Below are positions 47,901-61,000 of a stretch of 64,000 bases of DNA, in pieces (the stretch's first letter is position 1; each line of letters opens with the position of its first letter). A program made the position numbers and the translations under genes. The notes beneath the pieces were generated by a model, which worked only from the letters and a program-made list of their open reading frames with translations, had not been told where the DNA came from and did not search any database. This DNA comes from Sordaria brevicollis (taxonomy: Eukaryota > Ascomycota > Sordariomycetes > Sordariales > Sordariaceae): contig JAUTDP010000004.1 in assembly GCA_033439795.1 (NCBI GenBank), positions 3,844,001 to 3,908,000 on the forward strand, written 5' to 3'.

Positions 47901-48795
47901 CTATGCCTCGAACTCCTCAACACGCATTCCAGCCCTTGGCTTAACCGCCGGACCCGTGCCGCTATCTGGCAACCCATTAACGGGCTCTGGGGCCTGCAGC
48001 CACCTGAGGCGGGCCGCCTCCAAGATGCCATCGTACCAGATGTTGGCCATCTTGCGGTATCCAACATCAGTAGGGTGCGTGGTGTCGTACATGTCGGCAG
48101 GAACCGGACCCCTAGTCTGGTCGTGCATGTCCACCAAGATCACCCGCTTGCCGGCGTCCCTCATCCGCTGCGCCAAACCCCTGTACTGGTCGTTAATCAT
48201 CACCACGCGCTGGTCGTTGGCGGGTACCGTGTTCATGATGAGCGTGCTCAGGATGACCGTGGCACGCGGGCTGGCAGCAAAAACCTCGTCGATCATGGCG
48301 CCCATCCTGTCGCCAGCCCCTGTCAGGTTGACGTTGCCTGTTGCGTCGTTGGTGCCGGCGTTGATGAGGACCAAGTTGGGCTTGTAGGCGGGTACGGCGG
48401 TGCGGGCTTTGGCGTGGACCTCGTGGATCTTGTAGCCTGGCCAGCCCTCGACTTCGTTGTCACTCATGGCGCCATGCTGACGCGAACCGACCATGTTTAC
48501 TGGGTTGCCGAGCTTGATGATGGCATTGCGAAGTTCTTTACGGTACCCGCAGCCGTTCGTCGATGCCTGGCCAAAAGTGATGGAGGCACCAAGGGGCATG
48601 ATGCGAAGAGCAACTCCGTTGCTAAGGGAAACAACGGTCTTGCCGCCATTGCCCACGTTATCTGTTGTTACGCCCTGGTTGGCTAGAGGGGTGGCCAAAG
48701 CTGAGAACAGGATGTTAGCTGGATAGTCATGACAGAGTTAACAGACTATGCAAACACTCACTCAACAGAAGGGCCTTCAAGGATGGGATGATCAT
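47901..48795 (-). CDS. Secreted SGNH/GDSL hydrolase (CE3-like esterase)
   Basis: Exons 48795-48762 and 48700-47901, 277 residues. The 61-nt intron has a GTGAGT donor and CTCAG acceptor. Exon 1 supplies the signal peptide (MIIPSLKALLLTLA). Catalytic blocks of the SGNH superfamily are present: Ser51 in GASITFG, Gly100 in GWPGY, Asn129 in GTND, and Asp217/His220 in DTTHP. Order and spacing resemble carbohydrate esterase family 3 (acetyl-xylan esterases), which remove acetyl groups from plant polysaccharides; substrate is inferred. Likely extracellular. The C-terminus is a short Pro-rich tail without a carbohydrate-binding module. Confidence 0.92.
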
Positions 48796-50631
48796 CTTGA
48801 GATGAGTGAGAGTGGCTGAGGTGGTGTTCGAAATGATCCTGGTATAGAACTATTGTTGACTCCAAAGCCAAGCTGTTTAACCCGAGGGACCAGAGGATAT
48901 AAATGGTCTCTCCGGAGTCGAAGTCGTGCCGTCTCTTTGATGTGCCGGGTGATGCGTCAACAAAGAGCCGGTGACAAAGGCGACAGTCAGGTACCAGACA
49001 AGGGATGGGTCGCGGTCGATGTTGAAAGAGTTACACCGGTTGGAGGGAGGACACGATCCAACAGCCCGGATGAATACCGGTAACACTTGTAGTTGATATT
49101 CTGTGTGACGGAGAAGGTCGGTAGTTGTTGATCCGTGAGGGTATCGAGGGTCCTATGATGCTGGGGACCGACAGGCTAAAGTAAGACGGCGTTCGTGGTA
49201 GCACGGAGGCGGTATGTGATACTATGGGAAGAGGGTGAAGGGAGGGTTAGGTAACGTTCACTCGAAGAGAGGTGGAAAGGGTCCAAACAGCCCGAGGGAC
49301 ACAGGGAAGCGGCAGGATATATTGGAAGGCAGGAAGGTCGAAGGAGCTCATGGGTCATACGGCGACTGGGGACGGGGACCATCACGATGGTTTGGTTTTA
49401 CTCGATTCCCCGGCTTTGACCCGTTGTCACCTCATTTTGGCTAGACAGAGCTAGTGATGACTGTGGCGGACATGATGATGCTATGTCACGTACAGTGCGC
49501 CTGCGTAAGGAAAAGCGGGTATGGAAAAAAAGAAAGAAACCAAGAGAGAGATAAAAAAAAAAGGCCGATGCAGTATGTACATCAACCACCACCGCGGGTG
49601 CCTAACACCGTGCGTTACCACCAGTCAAGCTCGCCTGAGGTCTGCCTGGGGTGAGATGGTGAGAATAAGAATGACCCTGACCATGATACTGTCCCATGAG
49701 AAATGGGCCGCAGCAGCTAGCGCTTTGATGGTTGCTGACACGACGGGACTGGCCGGAGTTCTGAGCCAGTTCCGGAGAAGAGGCGGTTGCTTGGTTGCTA
49801 TACCAAGCCGCCGACGCAGGGAGACTGTGGAAGAGCTGAAGCCCAGAGTGATGATCTTTCCACCGTTTGTATTCAGCTTTCATTGTGCGGTCAAGCAAGC
49901 CATTAGTTGTTGAGATGGTGCGAGAGAGCGGCCGCCGATTAGTGATAGTGTACGGTAATGGAGTGAGTGAGATTGTCCCCGGCGGGAACGTGGTGTTGAG
50001 GTTCCGTTATGAGGTGAGCGTGTGAGAGTTGAGGTAGTAACATTTGCTCGTAACTAGGTATCAGAACCGATATCGTTTCGTTTCCCGCCCAGAAAGTCAC
50101 GATGTGTAACAACGGGTGTCGCGGTCGAAACAAAACCAGATCGAGGGAGGAACGAGGGAGGAACAAGGGAGCATGACCAGGGGAGATCTGGAAATGGGAA
50201 GGAGGGTTGAGATGGGGGCTTGGCAAGATGAACCGAGGACCCCTGGTTACCAAACAGAGACGGTCGAGACCTCTCGGAAATCCTTTCCTGGGCTTCCCAG
50301 TCGCGGGCTGTGTTGCCTACAGATAGCAAGATTGCGATATCTGCTAGTGTGAGATATGGATCTTGGTGGCATTTGGGCAAGGATCAACGTGAGATTCCTA
50401 ACAAGCTATAGCTTGAATCTTAACACAATCTCTTGACCCATCTTGGCCCGTCATACAGTGGTCAAGTTTGTGCTGTCCCGTCGATCCTGTGCCGCCATGT
50501 GCCTGAAAATCTGAATAAAGAAGCTTTCATGACGTGACACTCGCCACAAAGCGTGTTCCCAACCAAGAGATGCAATTATAACGCGGTGATCCCTTCAGTC
50601 GATTTCCTGTTCAACACCAACCTAACCCAAC
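48796..50631. other. Intergenic region upstream of the esterase
   Basis: No supported gene in 1.8 kb. The first part should hold the esterase promoter. Frames up to 130 codons are without content. Confidence 0.45.
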
Positions 50632-50633
50632 TA

Positions 50634-50745
50634 ACCGTGGGTGTGAGGTTTTTGGAGAGTTGGAGAGCACCTACACCCACTCTCTTGCAGAGAGTGGGGG
50701 ACAAAATTGAGGGACAGGCCCTTTTCCGAGGGACAGTCAAGTCCG
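50634..50745 (+). repeat. Left TIR of the Fot1/Pogo-like element
   Basis: About 110 nt that match the reverse complement of 53695-53794 imperfectly. Best-kept core: gagagtgggggacaaaattg followed by aggga. It contains a small palindrome actctc-ttgca-gagagt. Confidence 0.85.
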
Positions 50746-50999
50746 TATACTAAATATAGCCCTATTTCGATTTATTAGTAAAACGTATACAAATCGTAAC
50801 CCAATTTCCCTATTTCGATATCCTCCTTTCGGAACCTACCGTTATTCGTAAATATAATATCGACTACCTTTATCGGCTACCCCTATAATAGTACGCTATT
50901 AATATTATAATATATCCTTTAGTATTCTAGCCTTTTTTTCTTTATTTAATTAGCGTATAGCGCTACCCTCTTAAAATAAAGAGGGCGAATCCCCTCCCG

Positions 51000-52900
51000 T
51001 TTAAGTAATTCGATAATTCCTATTTATTTAAAGTAAATAATATTTACGCCGTATTATTAAAAATAATAAAACGTAGCGTAAATTTAATATTTGTAATATT
51101 ATTCGAATATTTAAATATTCCTTTAACGCGGTAAGCAAGTATTATAAAGCCCTACGAAATATAAATTACCTTAATTTAAAAGGTTGTATTATTAGTAAGT
51201 TAAAAACCCTTAACGAAGTAGAAAATAAAACGCTTAAGGTATATATTTATTAATTAACCGTTATTAAAGTAATATTTAATTGTAATATTATAGAGGATAC
51301 TATAAATAGAATTTATATTAAGCGTATTATATTAGTACTTCCTATTTTTAAAAAGTAGTACAAAAAGTAGAAAGTAGATTACTTATAGTATTCTATTATT
51401 AAAGTAAAGCCTATTAAAATTATATAGCTATTTATATAATAATATATCGATAATATAATTAAATTCTTTAATATTCTCGAATACGCCGTCGATAAATATA
51501 AATTTAATAGGTCTACGGTATAGAACGCTAATAAAATGGATTATTATATAATTATATTTAATAATAATTTCGAAATTATAATTGTTATTATAAATAAGAA
51601 AAAAAAGGTTAATTAAAGTCTTTAAAATTTTTTTAAATTCGGTTATTAATTTATTAACCCGATAAAACCTTATATAAATTAAGCCCGAAGTTATTAATTT
51701 AGTTAATTGTAAATCGGTTATATTAATCGGTAAAAGAAGTATAATTGGTTATTATCTCTTTTTCTTTATTATTTTTAAATAATAATTAATAAAGGATATA
51801 GCGGATAATAACTTCGATAGTAACGTTCGTTTTACTTAATTAAATATTACGTTTAATAATAGCAATATTATACTAGATTAAATCCGTTATTTCAATAAAT
51901 TCTCGTAGAAGTACTATACTATAATCTAATTGAAAGGTTTTTACCTTTAAGGTAATAAAACCCTTAATTTTATAAAGTAATTTAATTATAATAAGGATTA
52001 ATATAACGAAGAGATAGGAATTTCTATATACGACCTAGATTAGATGGATAATACTATAAGATTTAAAACCCCGCTAAACGAATATATCTACCGTTTATTA
52101 ATCTTAAATTCCTTTTTTAATTATTATAATATTAATTTATATAAATATTATTTATAGTTCGATATCCTTATTTTATTCTTCCCGCCGTATAATTCCTACT
52201 TTCTTTAACCTATAAACGTTAGCGTCTTTTAACCGTTAAAAGTAATATATTAAAAACGGTTTAAGGAATACTTCCGCTTTAATAAATTATATTTTAACCG
52301 CGCTTAATATATTGTAGGGTTGTAAAATATTTAGGATTACGCGTTTAAGCGCGCTAATATCTTTATTAATTTCGAAAAAATAGGTATTTTCTCGCTAAAT
52401 TGAGAATTAATTTTATCGGATCTACGTATAAAATTAATTAAGGAGGATATAATTAAATAGCTAAAAATAATATTATAGGAAGATTGATAGAAGGTCGGTA
52501 ATAATTCGCTTATTTTATTAATAACGAAATTAAATATCGATACGGGTAATTATAATACGGAAACCGAAGTGGCGTTTCGAACGGTCGAATTAAAATTCTA
52601 TAAAGGAATATTAATATATAATTATTTAGAAAAATATCGGTTAGAACGCGCCTAACGATTCGAATCCCTCAACGCGAAGAAATTTAAAAAACGTATTGTA
52701 AAATTAGAGGGATAATTAATAATTAATATTACTATTAAGCGGGTATAATACGAAGTAAAAAAGAGGAATACTATAGAAATAATAGCGGAGAAGAAGAAAT
52801 AATTAAAAATAGTCGTAAAGGAATAAAAAAAAGAATTAAATATATTAAAGGATAAATAAAAGGTCGAAAAGAAGGACCCCGCTAATTAAGTAAGGAATAA
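51000..52900 (+). pseudogene. Relic Pogo/Fot1-type transposase
   Basis: From 51209 one frame reads LNEVENKTLKVYIY, as in the CENP-B/Pogo helix-turn-helix. In the same frame at 51464 it reads FFNILEYAVDKYKFNRSTV, then a TAG, then NANKMDYY. The TAG sits where a Trp would stand before the conserved Asp of the DDE domain (stop explained by RIP of TGG). Further on (52,650-52,860) Lys/Glu-rich frame pieces resemble a transposase tail. Limits are approximate. Multiple stops and missense changes make it dead. Confidence 0.6.
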
Positions 52901-53694
52901 TAAAGGTCGCTAGCGCTAACCTACTTTCGAAGAATAGCTAGAAAAAAATAATTATAATACTAATTATCGCGACTTTAATAACCCCCGCTACCTAATATAA
53001 GTTTATAATAGTAGAAAGGCGCTAATTTTTATAATCGATACTAGTAAAACCGTTTTTATTCCTAATTCTATAATTAAACTACTTAGTAAAATAATTATTA
53101 CTAATAATAACGCCTCTTTACCGCGTATATTTATTAAAGAGGAAAGTTCCTTAAATTCCGATACTAATAACGATAATAATAATAAAAAAGGATAAAGCGA
53201 AGGAAGGCCTAAATTATAAAAAAAAACAATTAAAATTATATTTACAATTAATAGCGACTTTAATACCGATAATAATAATAATAAAGAGGATAAAAAAGAG
53301 GGTGAAAAAATAGAGTAAAAAAAAGAAGATTCGTTCTTCTTCGATATTATAACTTATAATCTAATTAATACCCAACCCCGCCCTACTATAAAAATTATTA
53401 TTATTTTAAAGAAATAAAAAATTCTTACTTCTAGAATTAATTCTAATCGTTAACGCAATAACGTAATAAATTATATACTCGAAGTTAGTAGTATCGAACC
53501 TATAATAATACTAGCTATATATATTAAGATAATTACCGATATCCGCAAATTTTTTGAAAAACGAAAATAGCAATAGAAAGAGGAGAATCCTAGCAATATA
53601 AAATAGTAATTATTATTTAAAAATATTATATTGTTGATTTTACATAGTTGATTGAATATTATAACTTTTAGTATTGTTAACGTTGGGTGTTGTG

Positions 53695-53794
53695 CACGGA
53701 CCTCCCTATCCTTCTAAAAAGGGCCTATCCCTCAATTTTGTCCCCCACTCTCTACAAGAGAGTAGGTATAGCGAGCGAACCTCATACCCACGGT
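53695..53794 (-). repeat. Right TIR of the Fot1/Pogo-like element
   Basis: Inverted copy of the left terminus, ending CCCACGGT and followed by TA. Differences from the left copy are mostly C/T, with some larger divergence in the 20 nt next to the end. Confidence 0.85.
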
Positions 53795-53796
53795 TA

Positions 53797-56522
53797 CATA
53801 CCAACCAATATATCTGATGGGCACAACTGCGACCGTCATTGATTGTCTTTTTGACATCGTGTCCGTCTTTGGGATTTCGTCAGTTGGTTGATCAATTGTT
53901 GGAATCCAAATCGTTGTTCTAGACCCGGGCCTGTAAGCACACAACAAAGATCAAGTGAAAATGGTGAGCCTTTTCCCGTGTCTGCTCACTGCTCACTGCA
54001 CCCGTTCGTTGCGCGCCCGTCTGGCACAGCTTTGATGAGTGAGGTTCCCCAGTCGTCAACTCACAGAACGCGGAGAGCATCCAATGATGCATGCACTCCC
54101 GTCTTCCATTTGACAGCTCCCAGCCGGCCAATTTAGCTTTGTGGCTGCAGCACGCAGAAGGCTTGATTGCCATAACCAGCCAACCAGCGTCCGGTTAATC
54201 TACGCCGCGGCACATGAGTTGTGCTGAGTGAGGTGCTCATCATTTCCCTTTCTCCTCTCGTGCTGTTCATTGGAAGTTGTTACTACGATTCATTGCTTTC
54301 AGCGAAAATCCAAATCGCGATCCGTAAACCTCATTGCCTTTTCACTCTTCCCGAGTACGGTCCCTCTTTTTTCCCTTCACCGACCTGGAATCAACTCAGC
54401 TGAAATGTTGCCGAGCAGGCATCTGCTTCGAGCCTTCGACGAGTTGCTCGAGATCCGCTCAAGTTGTACACAGTGGCCAGCCACGGTGATATTAGGGGCC
54501 CTTCTAGCCCTACGTAGCGGAGCTGCGCCTCAAGGAGTCAAGGTACCTATGTATCCGACACGGTCAAACAAGAAATGGGACCCCGGCATGGGCGCGATTG
54601 AAGTTTTCACCATGCCAACACACAAGCAACTCCTGTTCCCCATCATTGCCTTTCAATCCGGACAATCTTTGATGTTATCGGACTTCTCCTCGACAGTCAA
54701 AAAGCAGCTTTTTTGTGAGGCCACGATGGGGAGCTGAATGATTCGCGCATTGCACCGCGCTCTGGGCGAGACAAGTAGGCTCGTTAGCCGTCCAATCAGA
54801 TGCATCAATTCGACCTCCAGTTCATCCCCGTCCTCGTCCGATGATCCGGCACATCTGGGCGCCTGGGATAGCCATGTGTTCTCGCCGGTGGAGTGCTCCT
54901 CGGCATCTCGCCGGGGACTTAAACTTTCAATAAGCTTCGAGGTACCGACCGCCCGGTACCCATCTGGCCCATCACCTCTTAGAGACTGTTCGCTGGCAAT
55001 AGCTCTGAAAATCCTTCACGATGGAGGCATGTCTAGGATCAACTCCAAAGCACACTGACCGCCACCACGCAAGAACTTTAGCTCTGTCTTAACCTGACCC
55101 CTCTTGGCCTCGATGCGTCTGTCGTGCTCGCGAAGGCGCGGGAGCTCGACACCACTTCGAAGGTCTGACAGCTCAAAGTGCGTTACACAGATCTCAGTCA
55201 TCAACCCATGTCGACCATGCATCAGATAGCGCCCACCTAGCCACCCAGTGAACACAGAATCTCACGATAACGTGCTCCCTGGTGTCTGCCCACCGCAGTC
55301 CTCCGGGAACAACAAGAAGCCAAAGCGCCTGCCCAAAATTCCCGTCCCCTGCTCGATACAGCATCCAAGCATGATTCGAGCCCATTCGGGACACGAAAAA
55401 CTGACTGAGCATAGCCAAAGCGAGCCTGCTAGGAGCCAACAGCATGAAAAGGAAATGAGCCACCATCCCCAGACGTGTAATTTTGCTGCCTACCGGTAGG
55501 CGCCCGATACAGGATTCAGACCGAAACCGAGAGCAGTACCTAATCTTTCGCCTCCATTCCACCTCACGACGAGAGGAAGACAGTCCTGGAACTTGACCAT
55601 AACACAACTTCGACCGAATGATTCAATACTCGCTCCGCGCTATCGAGGAACCGTGCATATAGAAACCATAAAAGCTCTCGCCAAGCCGAACCATACCACC
55701 ACGATGCTGACAGACTTGGCGAATACGATGTACAAATTGTACGATAAATGGATGCGCCTCCTCTCCAGTTGTCCAGTGCCATGAATGCCGTAAAAAAAGC
55801 CTAGGGATGGAGACAACGGGAGACAGGCCATGTGCTCGAAAAGAAAGTTGCCCAACAGAACGGGTTGGCAAAAGAGCCTTACATGCCGAAAACGAAGAAC
55901 ACCGAAAAAGACTTCATTTTCGTCAAGGCCTGGAAGGCTTCCACCAAAAGAGACCAACAACTCATGCCCGGAGATCTCCCGCCTTACTGTCTGTCTCGCC
56001 CTCTGCCTTACCACTATGGTCGTGTTGACCATAGCCGACCCTGCCCCACCTGCCTTTGTACCATCCGCTGTCAGGGTTGCGCGAACTCACGATGCGACTT
56101 TAGGGTTGAAGCGAAGGGGTTTCCCGTTCCTGACGTCTCACACACGCCAAGACAAGTGCCGAGAAGGGGCGATGGTAGGATGTTGGTTACAGTTTTCACC
56201 CGTTGCGGTCGAGGCTTTAAACTGAAAACTTGAACAAAAGCCCTCCAACAAGGAGAAAAGTCTGGTGCATGTTGGACAAGGGAATAAACATTTCATTGGC
56301 TTTTGGTCGGCTCTGTTGGCACACGTCTTTCAGCCCTCCCATTCAAGATATCGGACATCACTGACCTGGCCCAACTAATCCGACCATAAAATACCACCGA
56401 GACTCTACCAAGAAAAAGAAACCAAAAAGAGATAAAGGGAAGTAAACATGGATATTATGGCGAAAGCGGAAATAACACCCAGAATGGAAAATGAAAATGG
56501 AACAAAAAAAGATGTTTTGAGA
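53797..56522. other. Gene-poor region
   Basis: About 2.7 kb of normal composition with many overlapping frames of 70-170 codons on both strands, none with a recognisable domain. The longest starts at 54228 (169 codons). It could contain decayed genes, but I cannot support one. Confidence 0.4.
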
Positions 56523-56614
56523 CTCGGATACCGGGAGTCGAACCCGGGGCTGTTGAGAGAGCAGTCACTCCTAAGAAGTGAGAGTCAACGATGTTACCGC
56601 TACACCATACCCGA
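56523..56614 (-). tRNA. tRNA-Glu (anticodon CTC) with 21-nt intron
   Basis: On the minus strand: acceptor TCGGGTA pairs with TATCCGA (one G-T), discriminator G. D arm gtgt/acat. T arm ccggg-ttcgact-cccgg. The anticodon stem gttga/tcaac encloses ctctcac with a 21-nt intron after position 37. The D-arm sequence tggtgtagcggtaacat is typical of fungal tRNA-Glu. Confidence 0.92.
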
Positions 56615-58079
56615 TTGAACTGGTATGGTCCGATTTGTTGTTGACAGTACGTCGTAGGCTTTTGATTATCAGAGTTAAAGTAATTGCCCCCCAGAAGCCG
56701 ATAAGACGGGAGCGATATTCCACAACCACCCGATGGTTCTCGTATACAAACTCCTTACCATCAATAGAAGGAATCGTCTTTAATCTCGCCCTTTGGTGTT
56801 GAAGAAGAAAAAAAAGAAATCATGGCAGAATAGCGTTCGACATACTCCCACCAACAATAACGCAGGAGTCGACAAACCAACAGCGAACCACCAACCAAGA
56901 CCAACGACGGGACCAGGCGCAAAGCGTACACTTTCGAACATCCAACATAGAACCCAACCCAAATCAAGATCCCCTTTCTTTCTTTCCCCCGACTTTTGTA
57001 ATTCTCAAGGTCTGCTTAATAATAACACGGGTCTCTCCAAAAGCAGTCAGAACCATAACCACGTCATACGAAAGATTCGACACTACACTACGCTTTACCC
57101 ACTTGGTCAGACCCCCGGTGTCTGTCTGTCTGTCTCTGACAAAATGAAACCAAACATTCTCGTGTGGTGGCTGAGTAAACAACCGTATGTTTTGAACTAT
57201 TTCCGTGCTGACGAGGAAGGCAGCAAAATTGGGAATTTAAGTTTTGATCTGGAGTTTATTGCACCCAGGACAGAGCTAGAAAATTCCGGTCCCGAGGAGA
57301 GAATTCTCCGTTCCTTGCCTTGTCGCGTATACATATTTCTTTTCCCATTGTGTCGTGTGCGAGTAGTACCCGCGGTTGCACTCTCGTACATGAGAACCAC
57401 TGCTTGACTCTATGGGGTCCTCGAGTAAAGAGGAGTTGTTGGTATGACGGCGCACGTGGGAGCCGAGAATCAAGAAGACTGCTCCGTGATGCCTTGCGTT
57501 ATGCCTTGTCAGCTTTTCCGAATCAACATGGTTACTAGCGGTGGTCCCCAAGAACTAACTATGAAAGAACTCTGCATTAATTAAATTAGCAAATGCCCTA
57601 CGCACCATGTCAGGCACGATCGATGTTCTTCTGTCTGCCTAACAGCTTTTATCTTGGCGGGAACCTCATTGCGTCGGTCCTTCGTCGTCGGTTGGTTGGT
57701 TGGTTATCACCGTAAAATATCCCCTAGTTCATTGTTGGTTGGGTGTTCTTGGGGGTCTCGTCGTGTTTGTATGTACCTGCGCTAGTTGATGCTTGCTTCC
57801 CTCGTCATTATCATGATTTCGTTGGTTCGCGATCCGTATTGCGTCCAATGAATCAACGTTAAGGGAGATCAACAGGTGGGTAAGTAAGCCTGGGTAACCT
57901 CGCTGCCATAGCGTACCATCTTTGGAGAGACGGTGTTGTCATAGTGTGTCTATCGAGATAACGAAAAACATTGCCTTGATGGGTATGTACGAAAGGGTAT
58001 CTCGATGCGTATGTATCCAAGAAAAAAAAAAAGTGCATTCCAAAATCCTGAAAGGCAGAGAGCGCCTGAACACGAAATC
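56615..58079. other. Intergenic region
   Basis: Between tRNA-Glu and the flippase 3' end. Contains a frame of 204 codons (56793-57407, plus) that starts in an A-rich tract and has no recognisable content. The right part should be the 3' untranslated region of the flippase gene. Confidence 0.4.
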
Positions 58080-61000
58080 CTACTTCGAGGTCTGCACACT
58101 CTCCACCACCACTGACTCTCCCTGTCTCTCGCAGTCAGTCGTTGACGCCGAGTTCTCCTCAACCCTGCCCTTCTCCTTCTCATCTTCCTCTGCTTCCTCA
58201 GCCTCAGGCCCATCACCCTCATGTCCAATTCTACTCATCCCTTTCAGCGTCTGCCTGACAGTCTCTTCCCTTTCTAAAGCTTGCCAGAGCTCCACATCCC
58301 ACTCTTCCACATTCCTACCCTCGCCCCCCGCTTCATCCCAAGCCCACATGGGTCCCGCTCCCCTCGCTGCGCCTCCTCTTCCAAGCGCAAGAAGTCCCTT
58401 CCACGTCTCCCACTGCAGCCACTTCCTCCATCCCAGCCTCCACAGCCCAGAAATGATCAGGTTCCGCTTGATGGATTTGTAGCCGAGTTCCGCAGCGGTG
58501 AGGAGGCCGACGGCGGCAAATAGAGCAACCCACCATGCTGGATCGGGGCCGAAAGAGGTAAAGAAGCCGCCGCGGACTGCGTAGGGCCAGACACCAGGGG
58601 CGTAGGCGCCGGCGAGGAAAATTTGCCATATCCACCAGCCTCCAAAAGTGATACCAAATGCGCCGAGGATCAGGCCGGTCTTGTGGTGGGTGTCTAAGAT
58701 GCTGTTCATTCGTTAGCAAGATGTGTAAGGGTCGGCGATGGGAAAGGACAAGACTGTAAGGGAAAACAGAAACGTACAGCAACTTCAAGTTGGTCCAAAC
58801 AATGGCGACCGTAAAGACCAAGTTGCCCACAGCAAACAGACCATTATCCTTCACCGCAATCCCGCCATAGAGGCCCCAACACACCCACCAAACCACCACA
58901 CCCTGTGCAACAGCCACCACCATCCACCCCAAGTACTGTCTCAAATTCAATCCGCCGTCCCTCTGGCCCCAGACATACAGCTCCGGCACGGCCATCAGCG
59001 TCTCTGCGCTCAACTCCTGCTCCCACACTCCCGGCACAATCACGCACAAACTTGTAAAGAGCGTGTTCAGCACCGTCAGACTCCAGGACTCGTAAAGACT
59101 GGTACCCGTATATCCAGTATAACGCTGGTACATTTCGGTAGGTAGGTAGAAGAACATCTCCTTCCAGAATGTGGCGACGATGAACTTGGCGGTGCGAGCG
59201 TAATTCCATCTTCCGTGTACTAGCAGGAGGCGGGAAAGGAAACGGAACTGGGCGACGGCGTAGTCGGCTACGCGTGCGGCTTGTAGACCTTCACGACCTG
59301 AAATGCCTACGCCGACGTGGGCGGCCGAAAGCATGGCGAGATCATTGGCGCCGTCGCCGATGGCGAGAGTAAGGGGTGGTGTTCGCTTCGGTGTGAGGAG
59401 GTAGGAAATGAAGCTTTTCTTTTTGGCGGAGATTGGTTGATGGGCATTGTTGCGGATGGCGGTGACGAGCAAAGCTTTCTGAGCAGGTGATGCGCGACAA
59501 CAGATGACCGAGTCAATCCGTGGGATAAGACTGTAGAATAGTTCTTTGGCGTTTCCGTGCGTTTCCGGTTCGTCAAGAGCGGCGAGGGTGTGGCCGTCGA
59601 TGACTACCACCGTATGGTTGGGGATCGCAGTGTGCATGGTTTCCGCCCGGATGTTCATCTCGTCGATAATGTCCATGATCTGCGCTTCTAGGTTTCCCTT
59701 GACGGCGTCGAGGATATAGATATCAGAAGTAGGACGACAGATCCGGGCCGAATGTGCAATGTTGATCGCCGTTTCGCGCTTGTCGCCGGTGAGCATCCAG
59801 ATCTTGATATTAGCTCGTCGAAGACGCTCGATCGTCTCCGGGACGCCCTTCTGAAGTTTGTCTTCAATGGCTGTAGCACCGATGAGGTCCAGCGTCTGCT
59901 CAACCACGTCGCCGGCCGCTTCGATGCGTTCTTGACGATCGACCAGGCTCGTTTCCGCGTCATGGTAGAGCTTCTTCCACGTCTTATACTCGGACTCGGA
60001 CAAGAACCGCTGAGCGAAGAGAAGTGTTCGAAGACCTTCGGTTGCGAAATCATCGATATGCTTGAAGCATCGAGTAAAGATAGCACCCTCATCGCACACG
60101 GAAGGATCGTCGAGGAATGCGAACCTGTCTGGCACCGCGGCCGTTACTGCATCTTCATAGGGAACATCATATGACGCCGTGCGGACGGTGATATGGGGTC
60201 TGAGGCGATCTTCTGGCGCAGGCAAGGACATTCTGCCCACCTCAAACGACTTGCTGCGATTGGTGACCGGGCGCTTACTAGGTCCGGCCACGCTGTTCTG
60301 TCTTCCAAGGTTAATGCTCCGACGGATCGTAAGGCTGGGTCGGCCGCCAAAACTGTTACGTGGCTCTCGAGCCTCACTTCTGCGTTGCATTTCGTGCTCG
60401 ATCTCCAAGCTTTTGCGAACCTCGTTGGCCTTTTGTTTTGCCAATTGGGCCATCCTGAGGCGTGGAAGGATGACGGAATCGGCACCCTTGGTAATCAACC
60501 ATATCCTGTCATCAGGACACCTCACAATGATGGACATGCGCTTTCGCTTGCTGCTGAACTCAATCACATCAAGAATTTGGTAGGTGCGTTCCATCTCCGT
60601 GCCATCACCACGAGATATACGGAGGGTAACTGTATGAGAAGACCGCTGAACCACAAGGAAGCCCAGTTCTTGAGCAGCCTTGACTAGTGCAAGCTCGTCA
60701 GGCGAAGCGGCCTGAAACTCAATCTGGCCATCCCTGATTTCCGGCAAACAGGTGTGACAGAGCGCCATAGCTAGTATATACTGAACTGCCCTCCTCGAGA
60801 AGGGAGCATTCGGGCGTAGTCGTATGTACTCAAGTAAATCCTCCGTTGTGACCTCTGGCTGGACATGGTCAGGCCGTCCAGTCGACCTCCACTGTGAGGA
60901 TGACCGGCGCGGGTTCGGCGAACGGACTGACACAAGGGTCGCTGTCTTTGTCAAGGCATTGTCGTATTCAGGGGTCGGTTCCAACATGATCTTGGGCTCC

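Larger units (their letters stand above)
50634..53794 (+). mobile_element. RIP-destroyed Fot1/Pogo-like Tc1/mariner element
   Basis: Terminal inverted repeats start ACCGTGGGT at both ends and are directly flanked by TA (50632-50633 and 53795-53796), the Tc1/mariner target duplication. The interior is AT-rich without CpA/TpG and has no frame of 60 codons. A single plus-strand frame still shows a pattern like a CENP-B/Pogo-type transposase (see the relic). At 3.16 kb it is longer than classic Fot1 (about 1.9 kb), so it may be a larger relative or carry extra sequence. Not active. Confidence 0.85.

Noticed and set aside
54228..54737. 169-codon plus frame in the gene-poor region
   Set aside because: N-terminal part is CT-rich leader-like sequence; rest unrecognised. 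A decayed gene is possible but not supportable.
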